NCBI GenBank assembly: GCA_900542145.1
Contig: UQMF01000005.1
Coordinates: 94,655 to 158,654, forward strand
Reading direction: 5' to 3'
DNA from: an uncultured Oscillospiraceae bacterium
GTDB lineage: Bacteria > Bacillota > Clostridia > Oscillospirales > Ruminococcaceae
Length of the DNA stretch: 64,000 nucleotides
Both the position numbers and the translations under genes were made by a program. Positions 33,004 to 41,527 of this stretch are shown here, one piece after another (the stretch's first letter is position 1; each line of letters begins with the position of its first letter). Under the pieces are notes generated by a model that was given only the letters and a program-made list of their open reading frames with translations, had not been told where the DNA came from and searched no databases.

Positions 33004-35538
33004 ATGTTAAGAAGAAGAATTCTTGCTTCTGCTATGGCTTCTGTAATGGCTATCGGCTCTGTTGCCGTTGTAGCTAACGCAGAGACTACCGCAGCTGCTA
33101 CTACACAGGTAAAGAGCAGAGATGATCTGAAGGCTTATATCGACAGCCTCGACAGCTTCCGCTCCTCTAAGATCTACGATTACGGCTCCGTTTCCGGTGA
33201 GAACTTCCTGAATGCTCTTGAGTATGCAGACAACGTTCTGGACAACACCAAGTCCACTGTTGATGACTACACCACTGCTTATGCAATGGTTGAGGCTGTT
33301 TACAACAAGCTCAAGATCTACACCGCTGAAGAGCTGAAGGCTCTCGTAAACTCTTCCAAGTCTATCTACGAGACCAACAACATCAACAACGAGGATCTCG
33401 GCGACGCTATCTACACCGCTGACAGCTACTCCAAATTCGAGGAAGCTTATGAGGATGCTGAGTCCGTTCTGAACTCCGCTGATAGCAGAATCATCACCGA
33501 CGCTTACGAGGTACTGTTCGCTGCTAAGGCTGCTCTCTCTCCCCTGGATGTAGTTACAAAGGCACAGTTCAGAGCTGCTCTGAAGGCTTATGAGACTGCA
33601 CTTTCCAAGGAATTCGCTTATGACGCTTGGAGAGTCGGCACAATCGATACTGGTTGGGCTTACTGGGGCTACCAGGATCAGTCCGTTGCATACGGCACTG
33701 TTTATGAGCACGTTGCTTCCCTTAAGAAGGCTATCAACGACGCATACGGCGAGTTTGATGAGATCAAGTCTGTAAACAAGACCACTCAGACCAACATCGT
33801 TGACGCTTACAAGGCTTGCGTTGCTGCTACAACCGTTCTGAACGGCTTTAAGGCTGACGACACCAACAGAGCTACAAAGGCTAACGTAAAGACCCTGCTC
33901 AATCAGTACAACGGCAGACTGGTTTATGACTACAAGAAGACCACTGCTGAGGACCTGTACGAGGCTGTTGTTGCACTGCTCGGCACTGACAAGGTTCATA
34001 ACCGTAAGGGTGACAAGTACTCCAGCAACATTGATATGAAGCTTGCCGGCGTTGCAGCAGGTGCTGACGCTTGGTATGTAGTTGAATCCAGCTACACTGT
34101 AAATCCTAACGGATGGACATGGAGCAATTTCGTTAATAAGAAGAACTCCGCTGAGATCTCTATCAAGACCGACTCTAAGTTCTACATCGAGCTTACCAAG
34201 GACGGTTATGCAACTGGTAAGGTTGCATTTGACAAGACTGGCATGGATTACTACAAGCTCATCAATGCTAAGTCTGAGGTTGACCTGACTGATTTCATCA
34301 GGGTTGACGCTGCTTCTGTTGTCGACACAACTAGCGCAACTGATAACCACCTCATCAACAATGTAAACGATGGTGATGCTGTTACTGGCAGCTCGTACCC
34401 CGTAATCGGACAGTGGGGCGCAATCGCTGGCGCTGCTCAGACAATGGACGGTTCCTACACCAACTCTTCCAACGAGACTGTAGACACCTACGCTGACCTG
34501 GGCAAGGCTATGGAACTGGCTGAGCTTTACCTCACAGGCGAGAAGAAGGACATTGAGGGCAACGCACTGATCGAAGACATCGATACAATCGATGCTATCT
34601 CCGCTGGTTCCGCTAAGGGCTCTTCTGCTGAGTGGACTCTGGTTTACAGATACCTCAAGTATGCTCTGGCTGATAAGTACGATGCTTCCTACGGCACCAA
34701 GACCAAGGCACAGGTTAACGAGCTTATCGACAAGTGCTACGATCTGGCTGAGCTGACTGGTGACGCTGCTCTGTTCTCTTACCACCACAACAATCTGGTT
34801 ACAGCTCGTCAGGACGCTATCAACTGGGTAAAGGCTGCTAACAAGATCAAGACCTACAAGGACAACGTAACTCCTGCTGAATGCACCGGTACCATCATCA
34901 ATGGTTCTCTCATCGCTACACAGGTTTACGAGACCCTTGAGGGCGAGTACAACAAGCTTCTTAACGACTACAATGCGTTCAAGTACAGCTTCGAGCAGAT
35001 CTACATTGAGATCTCTGAGGTTAAGGATTCCATCGACAACGGTGACCTGAAGGCTACAGACGCTATGACTGCTGCTCTTGAGAACACTGCTTACTATCTG
35101 TCCGTTGTACAGCCCATCGACGTTGCCGCTGATGGTAGCTCCATCGAGCTCGACAACGATGCATTCACATCTGACCGTCAGTTCCAGGGCTTCAACAGAG
35201 TTTACACAAATGGCGACAACGAATATGACCTGACTGTAGACAGCTCTACAACTGTAAAAATTCCGAAGTCCTCTGCTAACGCAGCTTCCCTCTCTCACGC
35301 TAACCTGACCGCTGCTTACGAGGCTCTCCTCGCAGCTGTTAAGGAGCAGACTGAGGTTAAGACAGTTGTTGGCGATGTAAACGGCGACGGCGTTGTTAAC
35401 GCACTCGACGCTGCTGCAATCCTGAAGGCTGTTGCTGCTGGCACTGCTATCGACGCAGCTGCAGGCGACTACAATGCTGATGGCGTTGTAAACGCTCTGG
35501 ATGCTTCTGCAATCCTGAAGGCTGTTACACAGGCTTAA
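33004..35538 (+). CDS. Secreted helical-repeat protein with C-terminal dockerin
   Basis: An 844-residue protein starting at an ATG after TAGGAGG. The signal peptide ends around ANA (residue 27). Residues 35-290 and 480-760 are helical segments with recurring patterns such as ALEYADNVLDNTKSTVDDY and TAYAMVEAVYNKL, like FIVAR or albumin-binding-type three-helix modules. Between them is a more beta-like part (about 340-440). Residues 790-844 form a type I-like dockerin with two calcium loops, DVNGDGVVNALDAAAILKAV and DYNADGVVNALDASAILKAV. No catalytic glycosidase domain is recognised. It probably docks onto a cohesin on the cell surface, and the next gene encodes a cohesin-like protein. Codons are strongly biased. 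Confidence 0.88.
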   Translation: MLRRRILASAMASVMAIGSVAVVANAETTAAATTQVKSRDDLKAYIDSLDSFRSSKIYDYGSVSGENFLNALEYADNVLDNTKSTVDDYTTAYAMVEAVYNKLKIYTAEELKALVNSSKSIYETNNINNEDLGDAIYTADSYSKFEEAYEDAESVLNSADSRIITDAYEVLFAAKAALSPLDVVTKAQFRAALKAYETALSKEFAYDAWRVGTIDTGWAYWGYQDQSVAYGTVYEHVASLKKAINDAYGEFDEIKSVNKTTQTNIVDAYKACVAATTVLNGFKADDTNRATKANVKTLLNQYNGRLVYDYKKTTAEDLYEAVVALLGTDKVHNRKGDKYSSNIDMKLAGVAAGADAWYVVESSYTVNPNGWTWSNFVNKKNSAEISIKTDSKFYIELTKDGYATGKVAFDKTGMDYYKLINAKSEVDLTDFIRVDAASVVDTTSATDNHLINNVNDGDAVTGSSYPVIGQWGAIAGAAQTMDGSYTNSSNETVDTYADLGKAMELAELYLTGEKKDIEGNALIEDIDTIDAISAGSAKGSSAEWTLVYRYLKYALADKYDASYGTKTKAQVNELIDKCYDLAELTGDAALFSYHHNNLVTARQDAINWVKAANKIKTYKDNVTPAECTGTIINGSLIATQVYETLEGEYNKLLNDYNAFKYSFEQIYIEISEVKDSIDNGDLKATDAMTAALENTAYYLSVVQPIDVAADGSSIELDNDAFTSDRQFQGFNRVYTNGDNEYDLTVDSSTTVKIPKSSANAASLSHANLTAAYEALLAAVKEQTEVKTVVGDVNGDGVVNALDAAAILKAVAAGTAIDAAAGDYNADGVVNALDASAILKAVTQA

Positions 35539-35573
35539 TCACCTGAGTAAAACTGCTGTTTAATTAATTTGTT

Positions 35574-35618
35574 CCTCCCCGGGGCGCAAGCCCCGAGGCG
35601 GAGCTTATTGAATAAGCT
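35574..35618 (+). promoter_or_regulatory. Two hairpins between dockerin and cohesin-like genes
   Basis: CGGGGC-GCAA-GCCCCG (35580-35595, GNRA-type loop) and the perfect palindrome AGCTTATT-G-AATAAGCT (35602-35618), just ahead of the next ribosome site. With no T tract they look more like mRNA-stabilising or partial-termination structures than a full terminator. Confidence 0.5.
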
Positions 35619-35642
35619 ATAAATAATATGGAGGAAAACTAT

Positions 35643-36287
35643 ATGAAGAAGATTTTATCTCTCGGCGCTGCTGCTGCAGTTCTGTCCCTGACAGCTGTTG
35701 CTGCTTCCGCTGCTATCGCACCCGCATTCTCTACCGATGCTCCCGTAGCTGGTGAGAACGTAACCGTTGAGATCGTTGCTACTGGCATGACTCAGGAAGC
35801 TACTACTTTCACTGTACAGGCTTCTGACAACCTGACTCTCGTTGACGCTGCTAAGACCGATTCTGGTCTGGCTGAGTTCAACAAGGACACCAACAAGTTT
35901 GCTTGGGCAGGTTCTTCTGTTCCTGCTGACGGCACTGTTCTGCTGACTCTCACCTACACCGTTGACGCTGCAGCTGACGAGGAGATCTCCGTAGCTCTCG
36001 TTCCCGATGCTGGTTTCACAGACATCTCTGCTGACCCTGTATCTGCTGTTGTAGTTGGCGACGCTGAGCCTGTTTCCGATGAGACTGTAACCACCGATGA
36101 TGTTCCCACCACCGATGATGAGCCTTCTGTAACTGTTGACGAGTCTTCTGAGGAGTCCACTGAGGAAAACACTAAGGATGACAACAACGGCGACAACAAG
36201 GGCAACCCTGGCACTGGTGTAGCTCTGGCTGTAGTTCCTGCTGTTCTGGCTGGCGCTGCAATCGTAGTTGCTAAGAAGAGAAAGTAA
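35643..36287 (+). CDS. Small cohesin-like protein with NPGTG wall-sorting tail
   Basis: A 214-residue protein starting at the ATG after ATGGAGG. The signal peptide (MKKILSLGAAAAVLSLTAVA) is cleaved near ASA. Residues 26-138 form one beta-rich domain beginning APAFSTDAPVAGENVTVEIV and continuing VLLTLTYTVDAAADEEISVALV. Its size and strand pattern are like a cohesin, though cohesin identity is not certain. A Thr/Glu/Asp-rich linker (140-186) leads to NPGTG (188-192), a hydrophobic helix and KKRK, a sortase-type signal. It follows the dockerin gene and shares its strong codon bias, so it may be a surface anchor for dockerin proteins. Confidence 0.75.
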   Translation: MKKILSLGAAAAVLSLTAVAASAAIAPAFSTDAPVAGENVTVEIVATGMTQEATTFTVQASDNLTLVDAAKTDSGLAEFNKDTNKFAWAGSSVPADGTVLLTLTYTVDAAADEEISVALVPDAGFTDISADPVSAVVVGDAEPVSDETVTTDDVPTTDDEPSVTVDESSEESTEENTKDDNNGDNKGNPGTGVALAVVPAVLAGAAIVVAKKRK

Positions 36288-36330
36288 TCAGTAAACACTG
36301 ATAACTTCTAGTCTTATGACTTGAGCTTGA

Positions 36331-36360
36331 AGCCCACTCCGAAAGGAGTGGGCTTTTTGT
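36331..36360 (+). terminator. Terminator of the secreted-protein cluster
   Basis: Ten-base perfect stem AGCCCACTCC/GGAGTGGGCT with a GAAA loop, then TTTTTGTTG. Confidence 0.92.
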
Positions 36361-36680
36361 TGTTTCCGGGTCCCGGAATCAGAAAGCGTATAGCGGCATA
36401 TAATCGAGTAATTACTGGAATAATATGGACGGTGCATTTCAATAAACTTTGTGCGAGGATTTTGTGCAATTTGACGGACAAGCAACATGAAGCAAGTAAA
36501 ATAGAGAAATTAACCTAAATCAACTACAATAAGCTGTAAGTGATAATCAATATGTGGTATGCGTCGAATGAAAATCAGCGAAAATTAACAATATACAGAA
36601 TGGAAAGGTTTTGAAACAAAACATTGTCCGCTAAAACGGTTGTTTTTCGCAATTTATATAAAGTGACTAAAAAAATTCAA
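36361..36680. other. AT-rich intergenic stretch without a gene
   Basis: About 320 bases after the terminator with no supported open frame and no clear hairpin. The short frames here lack ribosome sites. The base composition drops sharply relative to neighbours, as in promoter regions. Confidence 0.6.
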
Positions 36681-36686
36681 ATCTTA

Positions 36687-36715
36687 TTGACATTGACGGT
36701 TGAATTTGATATAAT
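36687..36715 (+). promoter_or_regulatory. Promoter of the ten-gene transport operon
   Basis: TTGACA (36687-36692), 17 bases, TATAAT (36710-36715): full consensus. No other strong promoter is seen until 51513. Confidence 0.85.
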
Positions 36716-36792
36716 TAATAGGGTATTTATGATGGCGGTGTTATGGAATAGTGTTGATTTCGTCGAATTCAGACAGACACAAGGGGAAAAAT

Positions 36793-37512
36793 ATGAATAA
36801 TATTATTGAAGCCAGAAACGTCTGCATGGATTTTAAAATCGGGGACGGAAGTACGGTCCATGCACTAAAGGGAATTGATCTGCAAATCCCTCCGAATAAG
36901 CTCTCCGTGCTGAGAGGCCGCTCGGGTTCTGGCAAGACTACGCTGATAAACATACTAGGCGCGCTTGACAGACCGACCTCAGGCGAGGTCGTGTTCCTGG
37001 ATAGGGACATAACGAAGCTTCCAGATAAGGATCGGGATAGGCTGCGAAGAGTTGAGATGGCTTTCGTATTCCAGTCAGTTGCGCTGATTTCAACAATGAC
37101 GGCTTTCGAAAATGTTGAGTTTGCGCTGCGGCTTACGGATATGCCGTACAAGGAGAGAGTTGAGCGTGCGAAGCAGAGCCTGATTCAGGTCGGGCTTGAA
37201 AAGCGCATTAATCATCGCCCGGGTGAGATGTCCGGCGGTGAGCAGCAGAGAGTGGCGATCGCGCGTGCGATATCGCATTCCCCGAAGATCATCTTCGCTG
37301 ATGAGCCGACTGCTGAGCTGGATTCACCAACTGCAATGGCGGTGATGAAGCTGTTCAGGGACATTGTTCGTCAGAATGATATTACCATAGTTATGACAAC
37401 TCATGACACGGCTATGATGGATATGGCTGATATCGTTTACACACTGGAGGACGGTGTGATCTCCGAGGTTAAGGAGAACGCGGTGCAGCCGGAGGAGGGT
37501 GCTGATGCCTAA
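36793..37512 (+). CDS. LolD/MacB-type ABC ATPase
   Basis: A 239-residue ATPase from the ATG behind AAGGGG. Walker A GRSGSGKTT is at 42-50, signature MSGGEQQR at 146-153, Walker B IIFADE at 166-171 and the H-loop His at 204. The short EARNVCMDF start and ALDRPTSGEV region place it with ATPases that work with FtsX/MacB/LolCE permeases rather than with sugar importers of the MalK type, which carry an OB-fold tail. It overlaps the next ATPase gene by 8 bases. It is the first gene of the operon at 36793-50634, which contains no MacB-like permease, so its membrane partner is unclear. Confidence 0.9.
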   Translation: MNNIIEARNVCMDFKIGDGSTVHALKGIDLQIPPNKLSVLRGRSGSGKTTLINILGALDRPTSGEVVFLDRDITKLPDKDRDRLRRVEMAFVFQSVALISTMTAFENVEFALRLTDMPYKERVERAKQSLIQVGLEKRINHRPGEMSGGEQQRVAIARAISHSPKIIFADEPTAELDSPTAMAVMKLFRDIVRQNDITIVMTTHDTAMMDMADIVYTLEDGVISEVKENAVQPEEGADA

Positions 37513-38419
37513 AAAGGTGATGCTGGCGCCGCCCGAAAACATCATGGTGCAGGCGGAAAATCTCGTAAAGATCTACAAATCCAAAGACGTTGAAGTTATG
37601 GCGCTTCAGGGGCTTGATCTTACGGTCGAGCGCGGAGAGCTGATGGGGCTTGTCGGATCCAGCGGCAGCGGAAAATCCACTCTGCTGAACATGCTGGGCG
37701 GACTTGACCGGCCTTCCGCCGGGAGCCTTTACGTTGACGGCGTGGATCTGCTGAAGTTCACTGAAAAGGACTTTATCGAGTACAAACGCAAAACAGTCGG
37801 GTTTGTGTGGCAGAATAACGCACGAAACCTGATTCCCTACCTTACTGCGAAGCAGAATGTCGAAATGCCGATGCTGCTTTCCGGGTATTCCGGCAGGACG
37901 CAGCGTGCAAACGAGCTGCTGGACATGGTGGGACTTTCCCACAGGAAGAATAGCAGACTGGATCAGATGTCAGGCGGCGAACAGCAGAGGGTTGCGATCG
38001 CGATAGCTCTGGCGAACAATCCGAAACTGCTTCTTGCCGATGAACCGACTGGCTCGGTGGATACGGCAACATCAAAGTTGATCCTGGACGTGTTCAGGGA
38101 ACTGAACAGATCCATGGGCGTCACGATAATTATTGTGACGCATGATACAAAATTGTCGGCGCAGATAGACCGCGTTGTTGCAATACGCGATGGCAAGACT
38201 TCAACCGAGCTTGTGCGCAGACAGGGTGCAATGAAATCCTTCGGCGAGATCTCTGAGGAACAGTCAGCCCATGAGGAACTGACGGTTCTTGACCGCGCCG
38301 GGAGATTGCAGATCCCCAAGGAGTATCTTGAGGAACTCGGACTCAAGGGCGGAGATAAAGTCCGCGTTGAGCTTGAGGAGGGCAGGATCTCCATCTACCC
38401 GCGTGGGTACATAAAGTAA
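37505..38419 (+). CDS. LolD/MacB-type ABC ATPase with C-terminal AbrB-like domain
   Basis: A 304-residue ATPase starting at ATG 37505, with GGAGGAGG just upstream inside the previous gene. Walker A GSSGSGKST is at 51-59, signature MSGGEQQR at about 155, Walker B LLLADE at 176-181. The ATPase proper ends near residue 232. After a short linker, residues 258-298 read LTVLDRAGRLQIPKEYLEEL and KGGDKVRVELEEGRISIYP, which is a good match to the swapped-hairpin SpoVT/AbrB fold. Such a tail could dimerise the ATPase or bind DNA. A hairpin without T tract (38423-38442) follows. Confidence 0.88.
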   Translation: MPKKVMLAPPENIMVQAENLVKIYKSKDVEVMALQGLDLTVERGELMGLVGSSGSGKSTLLNMLGGLDRPSAGSLYVDGVDLLKFTEKDFIEYKRKTVGFVWQNNARNLIPYLTAKQNVEMPMLLSGYSGRTQRANELLDMVGLSHRKNSRLDQMSGGEQQRVAIAIALANNPKLLLADEPTGSVDTATSKLILDVFRELNRSMGVTIIIVTHDTKLSAQIDRVVAIRDGKTSTELVRRQGAMKSFGEISEEQSAHEELTVLDRAGRLQIPKEYLEELGLKGGDKVRVELEEGRISIYPRGYIK

Positions 38420-38480
38420 ACGATCGGGAGGGAGAACCCGATTTGCTGCAAAGCATTTTCTAGGAAAGGTGGATTACACT

Positions 38481-41456
38481 GTGGCAAAAGAGCGAAACAC
38501 GAATCTGAAAAGAGTCACATCACTGTTTATGTCGGCTGTGATGGCTGCAACTCTCGTTCAGGTTCAGCTGGCGCCCGGCGCTGCTGCGGAAGAGTCGTTT
38601 GATTCAACGACAGAGGAAGTAGACAGCCTGAGCATTGTCAGCAACAAGAATGCGTACAGAAAGTACATAAACAGATATCCCGACGCCATCAAGCCGATGG
38701 AAGAGATCAATGTCGATGTGACTGACTTTGAGCAGAGCGACGACGTTGACGTAAAGATCGAGGATTACGACGGCGAGAGCGACTGCGTTGCGTGGGTAGA
38801 CTGCGAGGGCACGCTCACATGGCATTTCGATGTAAAGACCGCCGGTCTTTACAACCTTGAGATGTTCTATCACCCCGTCACTTCCGAGCATCATAACAAT
38901 ACTACCATCGAAGTCGAGATGAAGATCGACGGCGAGCACCCCTTCGATGAGGTCAAGCTTGTAGAACTCGACAGATACTGGCAGAATGACGGCGCGATAA
39001 TCCGTGACTCAAGAGATAACGACCAGCGTCCCAAGCAGATCCAGTACAACACCTGGGTCAATTATCCGATCAAGGATAAGGACGGACTTATCAACACGCC
39101 CTACTTCTTCTACCTTTCCGAGGGTTCTCATGAGATCTCCCTCACAGGCGTAAAGACAAATCTTTACCTCAAGGGTATGCGTTTCTACAACACTGAAGAT
39201 CTCCCCGCCTATGCGGACATCGCTCCTACTCAGGAGCAGATCGACGCAACACCCAGCGTGGGTGAGAGCGGTGGCTTTATCCAGGGCGAGGCCCCGGCTT
39301 ACACCACTTCTTCTACTCTGTATCCTACATACGACAGAACGGACTCCTCCGTTTACCCCTGCGACCCGGTAAAGAAGCGCTACAACACCATCGGTGCTGA
39401 TACCTGGGATCAGGCAACCCAGTCCATCACATGGAACGTTGAGGTGCCCGAGGACGGATACTACAAGGTTCGTCTGAGAGCTCGCCAGAGCACGATGCGC
39501 GGATTCTTCTCCAACCGCCGCGTCTACATCAACGGCGAGGTGCCCTGCACGGAACTGGACGATGTAAAGATCCAGTACGATCCTAACTGGCAGACAGTTG
39601 ATCTTTCTGACGCTGACGGCAACCTGATCTATGTGAAGATGAACAAGGGCTGGAATACCATCACGCTCGAAGCTGTCCCCGGCGACATCGGTGCAGTTAT
39701 GGAGCGTCTGGACGACCTTATCTTTGAACTGAACTACTACTACAGACGTATACTCATGATCACAGGTCCTTCTCCTGATGAGTACAACGACTACTACCTT
39801 GAGGATCAGATCGAGGGTCTGTTCGACTTCTTCAAGAACGCCATCGAAACTCTCTACAGAGAGAAGGCAGGCATTGAGGAACTGACGGGCGCTGGTTCCG
39901 AGGCTTCCACGCTTCAGACCATGGCAGTCATTCTCCAGATGGCAGTAGACAAGCCTGAGGATCTCCCCCAGATGCTTTCCTCCATCAAGGACCAGATCTC
40001 CGCAGTTTCCGCATGGATGAGAGATTACCGCGATCAGCCGCTTGAGATCGACTACATCGAGGTGAAGTCCTCCAAGGACGAGTTCCGCAAGTGCGGCACT
40101 AATTTCTTCCAGGCGTTTGCATTCGGATTCCAGGCATTTATCGGCTCATTCTTTGAGGATTACACCTCCGTGTCTGACTCCACCGGTGCAGAAAAGACCC
40201 TGAACGTCTGGGTATCCCTCGGACGTGACCAGGCTACCGTAGTAAACGAGCTTGTAAGTTCCGAATACAACCCGACCCACGATACCAAGGTGAATATCTC
40301 CCTGGTACAGGGCGCCGTTCTCGAGGCGACTCTCGCCGGCAAGGGTCCTGAGGTCGCACTGTTCATCGGCGGCGACTTCCCTGTAGTGTGCGCTTCCAGA
40401 GGACTTCTCGTAAACCTCAAGGAGCAGCCCGGATATGAATCCGTAATAAGCAGATTCACACCCGACGTAACTACGCTTTATGAATTCAACGGCGGCGTTT
40501 ACGGACTTCCGCTGACAGAAAGCTTCCCGATGCTGTTCTACAGAACCGACGTACTCGGAGAGCTTGGATATGACGCTCCTCCCGAGACCTGGGACGAGCT
40601 TATCAACATGCTGCCTGATATCCAGAGAAAGTACCTCGAGGTAGGTCTGATCCTGCCCTCCAACATCTCTTCTCAGGTATTCGACGCAGGTAACACATTC
40701 GTACTGCTGATGCTCCAGACTGGTCAGGATTTCTACAACTACGACGAAGCAAGCGGTCAGTACATCTCCACAACATTCGATACCGAGGCTGCGGTATCCG
40801 CGTTCACCAAGTGGACAGAGTTCTACACCATCTACGACTTCGACCAGACCTACGACGCATTCACTCGTTTCAGAACAGGTGAGATGCCGATACTCCTCCA
40901 GAACTATACATTCTACAATCAGCTGAATGTTGCGGCTCCTGAGATCAAGGGTCTGTGGTCCTTCGCTCATGTTCCCGGCTCTTATGTATATAATGAGGAC
41001 GGAACAAAGCAGAAGAATTCCGATGGCAGCTACAAGATCGACTACACCGCGAACTCCGGTTCCGCAGGCGCTGTTATCTTCACAAGCTGCACTGACGTTG
41101 ACGCAGCTTGGAACTTCATCGACTGGTTCACAACTACAGACGTTCAGAAGAGCTACGGTACCACGATCGAGGCGGTTATGGGCCCGATGGGACGTTACGA
41201 CACCGCAAACGTTGAGGCGCTCGGCGAACTCAGCTGGTCCACATCTGAGCATGAAAAGATTGCTGACCAGATGTCAAACCTGAGGGAAGTGCCGATCATT
41301 CCGGCCTCCTATGCCGTTACAAGAAACGTTTACAACGCATTCAGAGCGGTAGTAAACAACCAGAAGAACCCCAGATATCAGCTCAGCTCCTACAACAGAG
41401 ATATCAACTCTGAGATCGTAAGAAAGCTGACAGATCTCGGCTATTACAAGGGTTGA
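38481..41456 (+). CDS. Giant extracellular solute-binding protein with sugar-binding-like modules
   Basis: I start at GTG 38481, about eight bases after AGGAAAGG, because the GTG at 38469 lies inside the ribosome site. The 991-residue product has a signal peptide (about 1-35, no lipobox Cys) and two beta-sandwich-like regions. The first (about 50-245) reads CVAWVDCEGTLTWHFDVKTA and then GLYNLEMFYHP. The second (about 305-425) reads VPEDGYYKVRLRARQS and contains KMNKGWNTITLEAVPGDIG. Both resemble CBM6/35-type modules. A helical linker (about 430-560) leads to a family-1 solute-binding domain (about 570-985: EKTLNVWVSLGRDQ, GPEVALFIGGDFPVVCASRG, AGNTFVLLMLQTGQDFYN). Ordinary binding proteins are about 430-550 residues. 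Confidence 0.87.
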   Translation: MAKERNTNLKRVTSLFMSAVMAATLVQVQLAPGAAAEESFDSTTEEVDSLSIVSNKNAYRKYINRYPDAIKPMEEINVDVTDFEQSDDVDVKIEDYDGESDCVAWVDCEGTLTWHFDVKTAGLYNLEMFYHPVTSEHHNNTTIEVEMKIDGEHPFDEVKLVELDRYWQNDGAIIRDSRDNDQRPKQIQYNTWVNYPIKDKDGLINTPYFFYLSEGSHEISLTGVKTNLYLKGMRFYNTEDLPAYADIAPTQEQIDATPSVGESGGFIQGEAPAYTTSSTLYPTYDRTDSSVYPCDPVKKRYNTIGADTWDQATQSITWNVEVPEDGYYKVRLRARQSTMRGFFSNRRVYINGEVPCTELDDVKIQYDPNWQTVDLSDADGNLIYVKMNKGWNTITLEAVPGDIGAVMERLDDLIFELNYYYRRILMITGPSPDEYNDYYLEDQIEGLFDFFKNAIETLYREKAGIEELTGAGSEASTLQTMAVILQMAVDKPEDLPQMLSSIKDQISAVSAWMRDYRDQPLEIDYIEVKSSKDEFRKCGTNFFQAFAFGFQAFIGSFFEDYTSVSDSTGAEKTLNVWVSLGRDQATVVNELVSSEYNPTHDTKVNISLVQGAVLEATLAGKGPEVALFIGGDFPVVCASRGLLVNLKEQPGYESVISRFTPDVTTLYEFNGGVYGLPLTESFPMLFYRTDVLGELGYDAPPETWDELINMLPDIQRKYLEVGLILPSNISSQVFDAGNTFVLLMLQTGQDFYNYDEASGQYISTTFDTEAAVSAFTKWTEFYTIYDFDQTYDAFTRFRTGEMPILLQNYTFYNQLNVAAPEIKGLWSFAHVPGSYVYNEDGTKQKNSDGSYKIDYTANSGSAGAVIFTSCTDVDAAWNFIDWFTTTDVQKSYGTTIEAVMGPMGRYDTANVEALGELSWSTSEHEKIADQMSNLREVPIIPASYAVTRNVYNAFRAVVNNQKNPRYQLSSYNRDINSEIVRKLTDLGYYKG

Positions 41457-41469
41457 TCGCTTTTGTCCT

Positions 41470-41488
41470 CCCTCCGCCAGCCGGAGGG
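41470..41488 (+). promoter_or_regulatory. Stable hairpin between binding-protein and permease genes
   Basis: CCCTCCG-CCAGC-CGGAGGG with no T tract. Hairpins at this place in sugar-import operons stabilise the upstream binding-protein mRNA relative to the permease genes; the role here is inferred. Confidence 0.55.
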
Positions 41489-41527
41489 CAGGATAGGCTT
41501 ACCAAAACAAAAATAGGAGGAATCAGC

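Noticed and set aside
33007..35298. 763-codon minus-strand frame opposite the dockerin gene
   Set aside because: Mirror of strongly biased codons in the real gene. No ribosome site or domain, and rich in Ser/Val/Leu from reversed GCT, GAC and AAG codons.
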